Of a stretch of DNA of 64,000 nucleotides, positions 8,599-17,981 are shown piece by piece. The translations under genes were made by a program, and so were the position numbers. The DNA comes from JACCYI01 sp963828075 (lineage in GTDB: Bacteria; Actinomycetota; Thermoleophilia; Solirubrobacterales; Solirubrobacteraceae): NCBI GenBank assembly GCA_963828075.1, contig CAWHDH010000021.1, positions 1,054,001-1,118,000 of the forward strand, given 5' to 3'. Positions within the stretch are counted from its first letter, which is position 1. Each line of letters opens with the position of its first letter. The notes beneath the pieces were generated by a model. That model did no database searches and was not told where the DNA came from. It was given only the letters and a program-made list of their open reading frames with translations.

Positions 8599-10527
8599 CT
8601 AGGACGATCGGCCGGAGCTGGGCACGGGGGGCTGGACCGCTGACCCCCAGCCGCACTGGTCGGTCGCCGCGGGTGCGTTCAGAGACACGCGCAGCGGCCG
8701 CTTCCCGCGGCGCCTGAAGGTCAGCGACCGCAGGCCGGTGGCCGGCGGGAGCGTGAGCACCGCCGAACCCGCGCGCAACGGCAGCGGGCGCGCGGCGCCG
8801 GCGCCGCTCCGCATGCTCGCCCGCCAGCCGGCGCGGGCGACCACGGCGACGGTCAACCGGCGGGTGCTGCACGGGGCGTCGACGAGAACCGTGATCGGGC
8901 CGTCGTGCAGGGTTTGGCACCGGGTCCGGCTGCTCGGTCGCGGGCCACCCGTGAGCGCCAGGCACCGGGAGGTCTCGCCACCCGCCCGCACCGGCGTCTC
9001 CCACAGCGACGCCCGGCCGCGGGCGCCGGCGATCCGCCGCGTCGCGAACACCCTCGGCCCAGTCTCGGATCCTTCACTGGTCTGCTTGTGCAGCACCTTG
9101 CCGAAGGCATCGAGTTGCTCCATGCGCTCGAGCTCGCGGAAGCTGGTGATCGTCGCCGCGACGAACCGCACGTGGCCGGCGTAGCGCCCCGTGTACCCCT
9201 CAGCGGCGATCGTCGGCAGCTCACGCGCCGGGCCTCGCTTCGGGCCGAGGCGGAGGCGGGCGACCTGTGCGGGAACCGCGAGCACGAACGCGCGCGGCCG
9301 GACGTAGTCGTCGACGGCAATGACGTTGTCCGTGAAGCCCGGGGCCATGATCCCGCAGGTCAGCGCGGTGAACGGCAGATCCGCGACCGCGAGGCACAAC
9401 GATTCCGCCGGCCCGTCGGCGACGCGGAATCCGGGTGACCCGGCCACGGCCGCGACGGGCCCGGTCGGCCTGACCGGGGGAAGGTCGGCGAAGATTCCGG
9501 CGGGATCCAGAACCGCGTCGGAGAGGAAACGGGTGGGGAAGCCCTGCGCCCCGGTCGCGCAGGAGAACGCCAGGGGCGGCACCGAGAACGCAACGCGTCG
9601 TGCCCCGGTGCCAGGGCGCTGGACGCGAAGGCCCCGGATCGCTGCCGCGGCCGGGACGACGAGCGCGAAGACGGTCTTATCCGCCTCCTCAAAGCGCGCG
9701 GAGCGCGCCGGCAGCCTTTGACCGTCGCCGAGCAGCACGCTCACGCGGCTGCCGGTGCCCTGGACGACGCCGTGCAGCAGACGGAAGCGCTGGTCGCATT
9801 CGTCCTCGGTCATCGCACCGGCGGCACCGAAGACAGACTCCAACGCGGCGTCCTGCGGAGCGCCTCCGGTGCACAGCCCTTCGGAGCTGCCCGAGACGCG
9901 CGGGCTCTTGACCTTGATCTCCAGGCAGCGGCTGACCGTCTCGTGATCGAGGTCGTACACCGTCGAGGTGAGCGACGACTTGCGCTGGCTCTCCACCGAC
10001 CAGCGAACACGACCAGAACGTCCGGAGAGCAGCGCGCGGCGCTCGGTGATGAGCTCGCCATGGCCCGGGTCGAACACGGCGACCGGCGCGCCGCTCGCGT
10101 CGAGCGCGCGAACCCGCAGGCCGTCGTTCTCGACCGTGGCGGGCAGGCGGAGGAGGGCGAAGCGAACGCTGCCCGCGCGGCGCCCGCGGTAGGCCTCGCC
10201 CGCGATGGTGGGGCCGCTCGCGAGCAGCTTGCCCGTCCGGCGCACCTCGACCGTCGTCGCCGCCACGGGGACCGCGGCGCCGATGAAGCTCGGTGCGCGC
10301 GTGCTGCTCGGCGCTCCGAGAGCCACCACGCCCCGCTGCTCCGGGCTGCAGGCGTCCGCTTCGCCGTTCGGCTCCTTGATCGCGAGGCACAGATCCTTCT
10401 CAGCGTCCCGGACGCTGAGCGCGGCGGGCCCGTCGCTCGCCACGACGACGCCATCCTGCGCGGTCGCCGCCGCCGGCGCCGCGCACAGGGCGAGGAGCCA
10501 CAGGAGGAGCCAGCGGGACGTGTGCAT
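8599..10527 (-). CDS. Large secreted protein of unknown function
   Basis: I do not recognise a family. The 642-residue product starts with a clear signal peptide (MHTSRWLLLWLLALC..., cleavage near AATAQ). The mature part looks modular: segments containing CLA(I/V) followed by a mid-domain Cys, and EAYRGRRAGSVRFALL / EGYTGRYAGHVRFVAA, recur about 300-400 residues apart, suggesting an internal duplication of beta-rich domains with paired Cys. No catalytic motif, transmembrane helix or anchor follows the signal peptide, so export and release or wall association is likely. It lies 18 bp downstream of asd on the same strand but is functionally unrelated by sequence. Confidence 0.7.
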   Translation of the reverse strand: MHTSRWLLLWLLALCAAPAAATAQDGVVVASDGPAALSVRDAEKDLCLAIKEPNGEADACSPEQRGVVALGAPSSTRAPSFIGAAVPVAATTVEVRRTGKLLASGPTIAGEAYRGRRAGSVRFALLRLPATVENDGLRVRALDASGAPVAVFDPGHGELITERRALLSGRSGRVRWSVESQRKSSLTSTVYDLDHETVSRCLEIKVKSPRVSGSSEGLCTGGAPQDAALESVFGAAGAMTEDECDQRFRLLHGVVQGTGSRVSVLLGDGQRLPARSARFEEADKTVFALVVPAAAAIRGLRVQRPGTGARRVAFSVPPLAFSCATGAQGFPTRFLSDAVLDPAGIFADLPPVRPTGPVAAVAGSPGFRVADGPAESLCLAVADLPFTALTCGIMAPGFTDNVIAVDDYVRPRAFVLAVPAQVARLRLGPKRGPARELPTIAAEGYTGRYAGHVRFVAATITSFRELERMEQLDAFGKVLHKQTSEGSETGPRVFATRRIAGARGRASLWETPVRAGGETSRCLALTGGPRPSSRTRCQTLHDGPITVLVDAPCSTRRLTVAVVARAGWRASMRSGAGAARPLPLRAGSAVLTLPPATGLRSLTFRRRGKRPLRVSLNAPAATDQCGWGSAVQPPVPSSGRSS

Positions 10528-10545
10528 CCCGCCGGAGCCTACGGG

Positions 10546-11580
10546 CTAGGCGGCGCTGCGGGCGCCGACCAGCCCGCGCGCGTGCAGCAGCTCGGCGAGC
10601 TGCACCGCGTTGGTCGCGGCGCCCTTGCGCAGGTTGTCGGCCACCACCCACAGGTTCAGCGCCCGCGGGTGCGACGTGTCGTCGCGGATCCGCCCGACGA
10701 ACACCTCGTCGCGGCCGGCGGCGTCGCGCGCCGTAGGGTGCAGGTGGGTGCTCGGGTCGTCGACCACGACGATCCCCGGCGCCCGCTCGAGCAGCGCGCG
10801 GCAGTCCTCGGCGCTCAGCGCCTCGCGCGTCTGGACGTTGACCGACTCGGAGTGCGAGAACGGCACCGGGACGCGCGCGCAGGTGACGCTGATGCCGATC
10901 GAGTCGTCGGCGAGGATCTTGCGCGTCTCGAACATCATCTTGCGCTCTTCGTCCGTGGAGTCGTCGCCCTCCGGGAAGTTCCCGGCCGCCCCGATGACGT
11001 TGTCGGCGATCACGTACGGGTAGCTCACGGGCGCGGGCGGCGGCTCGCCGGCGAGGATCGCGCGCTCCTGGGCGCGCAGCTCCTCGACCGCCTTCACACC
11101 CGTGCCGGACACGGACTGGTAGGTGGAGACCACCAGGCGCTCGATGCCGACCGCGGCGTGGATCGGCTTGAGCGCGACCATCAGCTGCATCGTCGAGCAG
11201 TTCGGGTTGGCCACGATGCCGCGGTGGTCGTCGAGCGCCTCGGGGTTGACCTCGGCGACGACGAGCGGGACCTCCGGGTCCATCCGCCAGCGCGACGAGT
11301 TGTCGACCACGACGGCGCCCGCCGCCGCGAACCTCGGCGCCCACTCGCCGGACACGCCGCCGCCGGCCGAGAAGATCGCGATGTCGAAGCCGCCGATCGT
11401 GTCGTCGGCGAGCGGGCGGACGACCATGCCGTTCTCGAGCGTCCGCCCCGCGGAGCGCTCCGAGGCGAAGGGGACGATCTCACTCGCCGGGAACGCCCGC
11501 GCCTCGAGCGTCTCGAGCATGACGCGACCGACCGCGCCGGTGGCGCCGACGACGGCGACGCGCAGCCCTGCGGGGCTCAC
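10546..11580 (-). CDS. asd: Aspartate-semialdehyde dehydrogenase
   Basis: Reduces aspartyl phosphate to aspartate semialdehyde with NADPH, the second step towards lysine, threonine, methionine and diaminopimelate. The 344-residue protein has the GATGAVG nucleotide motif (residues 12-18), the NSSRWRMD phosphate-binding region, and the active-site Cys128 in NPNCST. Length matches the bacterial family. The GTG start at 11580 overlaps the lysC stop (GTGA), so the two pathway enzymes are translationally coupled. Confidence 0.95.
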   Translation of the reverse strand: MSPAGLRVAVVGATGAVGRVMLETLEARAFPASEIVPFASERSAGRTLENGMVVRPLADDTIGGFDIAIFSAGGGVSGEWAPRFAAAGAVVVDNSSRWRMDPEVPLVVAEVNPEALDDHRGIVANPNCSTMQLMVALKPIHAAVGIERLVVSTYQSVSGTGVKAVEELRAQERAILAGEPPPAPVSYPYVIADNVIGAAGNFPEGDDSTDEERKMMFETRKILADDSIGISVTCARVPVPFSHSESVNVQTREALSAEDCRALLERAPGIVVVDDPSTHLHPTARDAAGRDEVFVGRIRDDTSHPRALNLWVVADNLRKGAATNAVQLAELLHARGLVGARSAA

Positions 11581-12836
11581 GCCCGCACCCCGAAAGGATC
11601 CTCGGCGCGGACGTCGTCCACGCCGAGGTCGAAGGCCGTGTGCAGCGAGCGGACCGCCTCGGTCACGCGGTCGCCGCGGATCACGCAGGAGATCTTGATC
11701 GGGGAGGTGGAGATCATCTCGATGTTGATGTCGTGCTCGCCCAGCGTGGAGAACACCTTGGCGGCGACGCCGGGATGCGATTTCATTCCCGCCCCGACGA
11801 TCGAGACCTTCCCCATCTCGGGATCGTCGACCACGCCCTCGAGCACCGGGCCGACGTACGGCTGGAGCGTCGAATGCGCGATGCGCAGGTCGCCGCGCGG
11901 GACGGTGAAGGAGATCTCCGCCTTGGCGCCCTCGGAGACCGGCTCGTTCTGGACGATCATGTCGACGTTGACGTTCGCCTCGGCCAGCGACGTGAAGATC
12001 CGCCCCGCGACGCCCGGCTGGTCCGGGACGCCGAGCAGCGTGATGCGGGCCTCCTCGGTCGAGTGGGTGACGGCGGTGATCAGGGGGTGTTCCATGGTCT
12101 CGTCCTCCCCGAGCACCACGGTGCCCGGCTCGTCGGTGAAGCTCGAACGGCAGTGGATGCGGACGCCGTGGTTGCGGGCGTACTCGACCGAGCGCAGCTG
12201 GAGCACACCCGCGCCGGAGGCGGCCATCTCGAGCATCTCCTCGAACGAGACGGCGGGGAGCTTGCGCGCCTCGGGGACGAGGCGGGGATCGGCCGAGAAC
12301 ACGCCGGCGACGTCGGTGTAGATCTCGCAGACCTCGGCGCCGAGCGCGGCGGCGAGGGCGACCGCGGTGGTGTCCGAGCCGCCGCGGCCCAGGGTGGTCA
12401 CGTCATAGGACGTGGAGACGCCCTGGAAACCGGCGACGAGCACGATCGACCCCTCGCCGAGCGCCTTGTGGATTCGATCGGCGCGCACGTCGAGAATCCT
12501 TGCTTTCGTGTGCGACGTGTCGGTGACGATCCCCGCCTGTGAGCCCGTGAGCGAGATGGCCCGGTGGCCGAGATCGTTGATGGCCATGGCGCACAGCGCG
12601 CAGGAGATCCGCTCGCCCGTGGACAGCAGCATGTCCATCTCGCGCGGGTCCGGCGTGATGGAGACCTCCTCGGCCATCGACACCAGCTCGTCCGTCGTCT
12701 TCCCGCGTGCCGAGAGCACCGCGACCACGTCGTGGCCGGCCTCCTTCGCGCGCACGATCCGGCCCGCGGCTCGCTTGAGCCGCTCGGCATCGGCCACGGA
12801 GGTCCCGCCGAACTTCATCACCACGGTGCCGGGCAT
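11577..12836 (-). CDS. lysC: Aspartate kinase
   Basis: Phosphorylates aspartate, the first step of the aspartate amino-acid pathway. The ATG at 12836 begins MPGTVVMKFGGTSV, the canonical start of the family, although the frame remains open far upstream (an antisense artefact of high GC). The 419-residue product has the kinase domain (KFGGTS; later GRGGSDTTAVALA) and two C-terminal ACT domains (around residues 270-400), the sites of allosteric feedback by lysine and/or threonine. A separate beta-subunit start may exist internally as in other actinobacteria, but I see no proof. Only 26 bp separate it from the divergent gene at 12863. Confidence 0.95.
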   Translation of the reverse strand: MPGTVVMKFGGTSVADAERLKRAAGRIVRAKEAGHDVVAVLSARGKTTDELVSMAEEVSITPDPREMDMLLSTGERISCALCAMAINDLGHRAISLTGSQAGIVTDTSHTKARILDVRADRIHKALGEGSIVLVAGFQGVSTSYDVTTLGRGGSDTTAVALAAALGAEVCEIYTDVAGVFSADPRLVPEARKLPAVSFEEMLEMAASGAGVLQLRSVEYARNHGVRIHCRSSFTDEPGTVVLGEDETMEHPLITAVTHSTEEARITLLGVPDQPGVAGRIFTSLAEANVNVDMIVQNEPVSEGAKAEISFTVPRGDLRIAHSTLQPYVGPVLEGVVDDPEMGKVSIVGAGMKSHPGVAAKVFSTLGEHDINIEMISTSPIKISCVIRGDRVTEAVRSLHTAFDLGVDDVRAEDPFGVRA

Positions 12837-12862
12837 CGTCGAGGCAGTGTAGGTAACGCGGA

Positions 12863-13996
12863 GTGAGCGACCCCATGCCACGGAACGGCAACCCCCTCGA
12901 GGATTCGAACCGCGCCACCGGCAGCCCGTGGTGGGCGCCCAGCGCGGTGGCGGCGCTGCTGTTCTTCCTCGCGCTGGCGACGGGCGGCCCGGACAACGCC
13001 GCCGGCCCGCTCCCACCGCGCGTGGGGACCGCCGACGCCGCGTCGCGCTCGGCGGGCGCGCGGCCCGCGGCGACCCTCGCGCCGGCGGTCCGCGCGGCCG
13101 CCGCGAAGCTCGATCCCGGCGAGCAGGTGGCCCAGCTCTTCCTCGTGGCGACGCAGGGGGCGACGCCGAGGCGGCCGGACTGGGCCGGGGTGATCGTCGG
13201 CGGCGCGCCGCCGGCCGAGCTGCGCCGGCTCGCCCGCCGCGCGCGGCCGGTGCCGCTGTTGATCGCGAGCACCGCCCTGCCGTATCAACCGGAGCTCGGG
13301 GAGGTTCCCGTGCGCAAGGTCGCCGCCGAGTACCGGCGCGTCGGCCGGTCGCTGCGGGCGGACGGCGCCGGGCTGGCGCTCGGGCTGTCGGCAGATGTCG
13401 CCGCGGCCGCGGGGCCGCTCGCCGAGGTGGCGTTCGGCGACCACGGTGCCCAGGTCTCGCCGCGGGCGCGCGCCGCCCTCGACGGCCTGCGCGCGGCGCG
13501 GCTGCTCGCGGTCGTCGCCCACTTCCCGGGGCAGGGCACGGCGAGCCAGAGCCCGATGGACGGCCCGGCAAGCGTCGGGCTGAACCGCGCCGAGCTGCGC
13601 AACCGCGACCTCGCCCCGTTTCGCGCCGTCATCGACCGCGCCGACGCGGTGATGGTCTCGAGCGCCGTCTACGCGGCCTACGGCGGAGCCACTCCCGCGT
13701 CGCTGTCCGTCGACGTCGTGCGTTCCGAGCTGCGCGGGCGCCTCGGCTTCTCCGGCGTCGCGATGTCCGACGACCTCGCGGGCGTCACCGCCGTCACCGG
13801 CGGCTCAGTCGGCGAGGCGGCCGTCGAGGCGCTGCGGGCCGGGATCGATCTGCTCTACGTCGGCGACGACCGCCAGGCGGACGCCGCGCACCGCGCGGTG
13901 CTGAATGCGGTCCGCACCGGCGAGTTGCCGGCGACCCGCGTCCGCGAGGCCGTCGAGCGCGTGCTCGAGCTCAAGCGTCGCGCCGGGTTGCTCTGA
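12863..13996 (+). CDS. Membrane-anchored glycoside hydrolase family 3 (NagZ-like) protein with altered motifs
   Basis: A 377-residue protein with a short cytoplasmic N-terminus, one hydrophobic segment (about residues 28-42, signal anchor) and a GH3 N-acetylglucosaminidase-like TIM barrel. The nucleophile Asp is present in AMSDDLAG. The usual K-H-F-P-G-H-G substrate/acid-base motif reads A-H-F-P-G-Q-G, so the Lys and the second His are lost. Catalytic activity on peptidoglycan sugars is therefore uncertain; it may be a non-catalytic or altered-specificity wall protein. GTG 12863 is used; ATG 12875 is possible. Confidence 0.7.
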   Translation: MSDPMPRNGNPLEDSNRATGSPWWAPSAVAALLFFLALATGGPDNAAGPLPPRVGTADAASRSAGARPAATLAPAVRAAAAKLDPGEQVAQLFLVATQGATPRRPDWAGVIVGGAPPAELRRLARRARPVPLLIASTALPYQPELGEVPVRKVAAEYRRVGRSLRADGAGLALGLSADVAAAAGPLAEVAFGDHGAQVSPRARAALDGLRAARLLAVVAHFPGQGTASQSPMDGPASVGLNRAELRNRDLAPFRAVIDRADAVMVSSAVYAAYGGATPASLSVDVVRSELRGRLGFSGVAMSDDLAGVTAVTGGSVGEAAVEALRAGIDLLYVGDDRQADAAHRAVLNAVRTGELPATRVREAVERVLELKRRAGLL

Positions 13997-14036
13997 CGCG
14001 AGGAACCAGATCGAGTCGCCTACCGTAAGAAGCGGT

Positions 14037-15209
14037 ATGCGACGCCTGCTCGCCGCCCTCTGCGCCGCCGCCCTCGCCGCCTGCGGCGGCGGTGACGACC
14101 CGCCCCGGCCGGCTGCCACCGCGACAGCCACCCCCGAGGCGCCCGCCGACGCCCTGCCGACGGCGACGGCGACCCGCGAGCCGGCGGAGGCGAGCCCGCG
14201 CGCGCTCGCCCGGGCCTCAGGCGGCCCGCGGGTCTCGACCATCGCCACCGGCCTCGAGGCGCCGTGGGAGATCGCGTTCCTGCCCGACCGCCGAGCGCTG
14301 GTCACCGAGCGGCCCGGCCGCGTGCGGCTGCTGACGGCCGACCGCCACCTGCGCGGCACGCCGGTCGCCGAGATCGAGGTCGAGGCGGTCGGAGAGGCCG
14401 GGCTGTTGGGTCTCGCGATCGACCCCGACTTCTCGGAGAACCGCCTCGTCTACCTCTACCGGACCACAGGCGACGGCAACGAGGTCGTCCGCTACGAGCT
14501 TCGCGACGAGCGCCTGCACGAGCAGGCCGTCGTGGTCCGCGGGATCCAGGCGGCGGGCATCCACGACGGCGGCCGGCTGCGGTTCGGCCCCGACGACCGC
14601 CTCTATTTCTCCACCGGCGACGCCGCGAACCCCGATCTCTCCCAGCAGCCGGACGGGCTCAACGGGAAGATCCTCCGGCTCTCGCCGCGGCAGTACCGCA
14701 AGGGATCCGGCGTCCGGCCCCAGGTCTTCTCCTACGGCCACCGCAATCCCCAGGGCTTCGCGTGGGAGCCGGGCACCGACCGGTTCGTCGAGAACGAGCA
14801 CGGTCCCGACGGCGACGACGAAGTCAACCTCATGCGCCGCGGCGCGAACTACGGCTGGCCGGTGATCCGCGGCGAGCAGCGGCGCGAGGGCATGCGGACG
14901 CCCGTCGCCGTCTACCCGCAGTCGATCGCGCCGTCGGGCTCGACGTTCGTGCGCCTGCCCGGCTCGAGGTGGACGGGCGACTACCTGATGGCGTGCCTGG
15001 TCGGCCGGCGCATCCAGCGCGTGACGCTCTCGCGCGACGGTCGCGTCACCCGGAACGAGGCGCTGTTCGAGGACGACTACGGGCGGCTGCGCACGATCGT
15101 CGAGGGGCCCGACGGCGCCCTCTACGCGCTCACGAACAACACCGACGGCCGCGGCTCGCCGCGGGATGGCGACGACCGGATCCTGCGCATCGTGCCGCCG
15201 AAGGACTGA
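14037..15209 (+). CDS. PQQ-dependent sugar dehydrogenase (glucose/sorbosone dehydrogenase family) lipoprotein
   Basis: A 390-residue exported lipoprotein: the signal peptide ends in the lipobox LAAC, so Cys19-20 should carry lipid, followed by a Pro/Ala/Thr-rich linker to about residue 60. The rest is a six-bladed propeller with the family segments TGLEAPWEIAFLPDRRALVTERPGRV (first blade), LLGLAIDPDF, HDGGRLRFGPD, YGHRNPQGFAWEPGT and NYGWPVI. Members oxidise aldose sugars using PQQ; no PQQ synthesis genes are seen here. The ATG at 14037 is chosen because the signal peptide starts there. It follows the GH3 gene by 40 bp on the same strand. Confidence 0.85.
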   Translation: MRRLLAALCAAALAACGGGDDPPRPAATATATPEAPADALPTATATREPAEASPRALARASGGPRVSTIATGLEAPWEIAFLPDRRALVTERPGRVRLLTADRHLRGTPVAEIEVEAVGEAGLLGLAIDPDFSENRLVYLYRTTGDGNEVVRYELRDERLHEQAVVVRGIQAAGIHDGGRLRFGPDDRLYFSTGDAANPDLSQQPDGLNGKILRLSPRQYRKGSGVRPQVFSYGHRNPQGFAWEPGTDRFVENEHGPDGDDEVNLMRRGANYGWPVIRGEQRREGMRTPVAVYPQSIAPSGSTFVRLPGSRWTGDYLMACLVGRRIQRVTLSRDGRVTRNEALFEDDYGRLRTIVEGPDGALYALTNNTDGRGSPRDGDDRILRIVPPKD

Positions 15210-15221
15210 GCTTTCGGGCCG

Positions 15222-15839
15222 CTACAACGCCCGCCGCCCCGCGAACGCCTTGCCGAGCGTGACCTCGTCGGCGTACTCGAGGTCGGCGCCGACGGGCAGC
15301 CCGGAGGCGAGGCGCGTCACCGCGACGGCGGGCGCCCGCGTCCGCAGCGCGTCGGCGATGTGCAGCGCGGTCGCCTCGCCGGTCGTCGTCGGGTTCGTGG
15401 CGAGGATGACCTCGCGGATCGGCTCGCCGCCTGTCGCCGCGGCGCGCTCCACCCGGGCATAGAGCTCGGCGAGCTTGAGGCTCTCGGGCTCGACGCCGTC
15501 GATCGGCGAGAGCGCCCCGCCGAGCACGTGGTAGCGCCCGCGGTACTCGTGCGTGCGCTCCATCGGGATGACGTCGCCCGGCTCCTCGACCACGCAGATC
15601 AGCCCGGTGTCACGGCGCGCGTCCTGACAGATCGTGCACCGCGGGCCCTCGGCGAGGTTGAAGCAGACCTCGCACAGCGAGATCTTCTCCTTGACCTCGC
15701 GGATCGCGTCGGCCAGCGCCCCCGCCTCCTCGGCCGGGGCGCGCAGCACGTGGAACGCGAGCCGCTGCGCCGTGCGGTTGCCGATGCCCGGCAGCCGCGA
15801 GAGCTCGGTGACCAGGCGCTGGAGCGGCGGCGCGAGCAA
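15222..15839 (-). CDS. recR: Recombination protein RecR
   Basis: Works with RecF/RecO to load RecA at gaps during DNA repair. The 205-residue protein has the N-terminal helix-hairpin-helix (RLPGIGNRTAQRLAFH), the four-Cys zinc finger (C-x2-C ... C-x2-C in SLCEVCFNLAEG / RCTIC) and a Toprim domain (VVEEPGDV ... HVLGG). The start is the TTG at 15839: it gives the typical LAPPLQRLVTELSRLPGIG beginning, and no ATG or GTG lies between it and the upstream ybaB stop six bases away. It is last in the dnaX-ybaB-recR operon. Confidence 0.93.
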   Translation of the reverse strand: MLAPPLQRLVTELSRLPGIGNRTAQRLAFHVLRAPAEEAGALADAIREVKEKISLCEVCFNLAEGPRCTICQDARRDTGLICVVEEPGDVIPMERTHEYRGRYHVLGGALSPIDGVEPESLKLAELYARVERAAATGGEPIREVILATNPTTTGEATALHIADALRTRAPAVAVTRLASGLPVGADLEYADEVTLGKAFAGRRAL

Positions 15840-15845
15840 GCGGAC

Positions 15846-16169
15846 CTAGAGCCCGGGGATGCCAAGCCCACCGAGGCCGCCGGCGAGCCCACCCATCTTC
15901 GAGGCCGCGTGCTCCTGGGCCGAGCGGATCGCCTCGTTGGTGGCGGCCATGACCATGTCCTGCAGCATCTCGACGTCCTCGGGATCGACGGCGTCGGGAT
16001 CGATCTCGATCGACTGCAGCACGAGGTCGCCGGAGATCACGACCTTGACCATCCCGCCCCCGGCGGAGGCGTCGATGCGGTCGTCCTTCAGCGACTCCTG
16101 GGCCTTCATCATGTCGGCCTGCATCTTCTGGACCTGCTTCATCATCTGCTGCATGTTCGGCTGGGGCAT
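15846..16169 (-). CDS. ybaB: YbaB/EbfC family nucleoid-associated protein
   Basis: A 107-residue DNA-binding protein of the small YbaB family. A Met/Gln-rich amphipathic N-terminal helix (QQMMKQVQKMQADM) is followed by a beta-core (GGGMVKVVISGDLVLQSIEIDP) and a C-terminal helix, with a Gly-rich tail. It lies between dnaX and recR, its usual place in bacteria, abutting dnaX without spacer (dnaX stop and ybaB start are adjacent). Confidence 0.93.
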   Translation of the reverse strand: MPQPNMQQMMKQVQKMQADMMKAQESLKDDRIDASAGGGMVKVVISGDLVLQSIEIDPDAVDPEDVEMLQDMVMAATNEAIRSAQEHAASKMGGLAGGLGGLGIPGL

Positions 16170-17939
16170 CTAGTCGTTCCTCGGCGGGGGATCGGGGGGC
16201 AGCTCCTCGGCGTCGAACTCCGTGACGAGCTTGGCGATCAGCTCGTCCTCGGTCAGCTCGGGCGCGGCGGTGGTGTCGGGATCGGCGGCGTGGTCGGCGT
16301 CCGTGCGCAGCTCGTAGGCGAGCCGCAGCGAGGAGCCGGTCACCGCGCGGATGGCGCGGGCGATCAGCTCCTTGTTGGCCGGGTCCTCGGCCTTGACCTT
16401 GGAGAACGCGGCCGACTGCCCCCAGGCCAGGCGCAGCTCGCTGCCGGCCAGCGCGGCGGGGCGGGCCGCGGCCAGCGACGCCGCGAGCAGGCGGTTCTCG
16501 CCGGCGACCGACTCGAGCACGGCCGGCCACAGCTGCGAGAACGCGGGGAGGTCGAGGTCGGCGGGCCGGGCGGGCGGCTCGGGCTCCGGGTCGACGACGG
16601 CGATCGCGGCGACCGATGCGCTCGGGTCCTCGTCGCTTTCGACCTCGACCGCGACCGCCACCGAGGCGCGCCCCTGCCCGCCATCCGGCTGCGCGGCGGC
16701 GGCGCGGGCGGCCTGCGCCGCCGCGGTCGCGGGCGTCTCGGGCGCGTGGGGAGACGGGGATGGCGCCGGCGGCGGGCCGCCGCCGGCGAGGCGGGCCTCC
16801 AGCCGCTCGATCCGCGACAGCAGCGCGCGCGTCGTCGAGTCCACCTGCGGATCGGCCGCCTTGACCAGCGCGAGCTCGAGCTGCGTGCGGGCGTCCGAGC
16901 CGTCCTTCATCGCGCGCAGCCCGGCCGCGAGCAGGTCGAGCAGGCGGATGACGTCGACGCCGGCCACCCGGCGCGCCTGCTCCACCAGCCGCGCGTCCTG
17001 CTCCGCGGTGACCCGGAGCTCGGCCGGGACCTCGCCACGCAGCGTCTGGACGACCAGCAGCCCCCGCGCGTGCGCCTCGAGGTCGCCGAAGAAGCGGCCG
17101 ACGTCGCGACCGGAGTCGGCCAGCCGCGCGGCGGCCAGCAGCGCCTCGCGAGCGTCGCCCGAGGCGATCGCGTCGACGGTCGAGAAGACCAGATCGGCGT
17201 CGGCGGCGCCGAGCACGGCGAGCACGTCCGCGAGCTCGATCGACGTGCCCGAGTAGGCGAGCAGCTGCTCGAGCGTCCCCAGCGCGTCGCGGAACGAGCC
17301 GGTCGCCGAGCGGGCGATCAGCGCGACCGCCTCCTCGCCGATGGTGATGCCCTCGGCGTCGGCCACCCGGCGCAGCACGCCGGCGATCTCCGGGACGGCG
17401 GGGCGCGCGAAGTCGAAGCGGTGGCAGCGGTCGACGACCGTCGGCAGGACCTTGTTGGCCTCGGTCGTCGCGAGCACGAAGATCGTGTGCGGCGGCGGCT
17501 CCTCGAGGGTCTTGAGGAACGCGTTCCACGCCTGGGTGGAGAGCATGTGCGCCTCGTCGAGGATGTAGACCTTGCTGCGGCCCGAGACCGGCGCGTAGGC
17601 GACCCGCTCGCGCAGATCGCGGATGTCGTCGACCGAGTTGTTGGACGCCGCGTCCATCTCGATGACGTCGAGCGACGTCGCCGCCGCGATCGAGCGACAG
17701 GAGTCGCAGACGCCGCACGGCGTGATGGTCGGGCCGCCGTTCTCGCAGTTCAGCGAGGCGGCGAGGATCTTGGCCATCGACGTCTTGCCCGTGCCGCGGG
17801 AGCCGACGAACAGGTAGGCGTGGTGGACCTTGTCGCGCTCGATCGCGTTGCGCAGCGTCCGGACGACGTGCTCCTGGCCGACCACGTCGGCGAAGGTCCG
17901 CGGGCGGTGGCGGCGGTACAGGGACGCGGCGGCGGGCAC
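16170..17939 (-). CDS. dnaX: DNA polymerase III subunit gamma/tau
   Basis: Clamp-loader ATPase of the replicative polymerase. The 589-residue protein has the Walker A GSRGTGKT (residues 46-53), a four-Cys zinc module (CENGG ... CGVCDSC), Walker B (KVYILDEAHML) and the sensor region. Domain III ends near residue 360. A Pro/Ala-rich linker (about residues 375-420) leads to a C-terminal tau-like region. I see no obvious slippery A-run for programmed frameshifting. It heads the dnaX-ybaB-recR operon and is divergent from the membrane protein gene at 17982, 42 bp away. Confidence 0.95.
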   Translation of the reverse strand: MPAAASLYRRHRPRTFADVVGQEHVVRTLRNAIERDKVHHAYLFVGSRGTGKTSMAKILAASLNCENGGPTITPCGVCDSCRSIAAATSLDVIEMDAASNNSVDDIRDLRERVAYAPVSGRSKVYILDEAHMLSTQAWNAFLKTLEEPPPHTIFVLATTEANKVLPTVVDRCHRFDFARPAVPEIAGVLRRVADAEGITIGEEAVALIARSATGSFRDALGTLEQLLAYSGTSIELADVLAVLGAADADLVFSTVDAIASGDAREALLAAARLADSGRDVGRFFGDLEAHARGLLVVQTLRGEVPAELRVTAEQDARLVEQARRVAGVDVIRLLDLLAAGLRAMKDGSDARTQLELALVKAADPQVDSTTRALLSRIERLEARLAGGGPPPAPSPSPHAPETPATAAAQAARAAAAQPDGGQGRASVAVAVEVESDEDPSASVAAIAVVDPEPEPPARPADLDLPAFSQLWPAVLESVAGENRLLAASLAAARPAALAGSELRLAWGQSAAFSKVKAEDPANKELIARAIRAVTGSSLRLAYELRTDADHAADPDTTAAPELTEDELIAKLVTEFDAEELPPDPPPRND

Positions 17940-17981
17940 GGACGCCTCAGTCTAGTCGTGGGCCGGATACCTTCGAGGGCG

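Noticed and set aside
12895..12945. tRNA-like bases (GGATTCGAACC and a 5-bp inverted repeat) on the minus strand
   Set aside because: The T-stem has a mismatch, the anticodon arm would have a ten-base loop, and no acceptor stem pairs. The bases are the N-terminal codons of the GH3 gene.
15360..17981. Very long open frame opposite recR, ybaB and dnaX
   Set aside because: High-GC antisense artefact: composition is Arg/Gly/Asp-rich and low in complexity, while the other strand holds conserved housekeeping genes.
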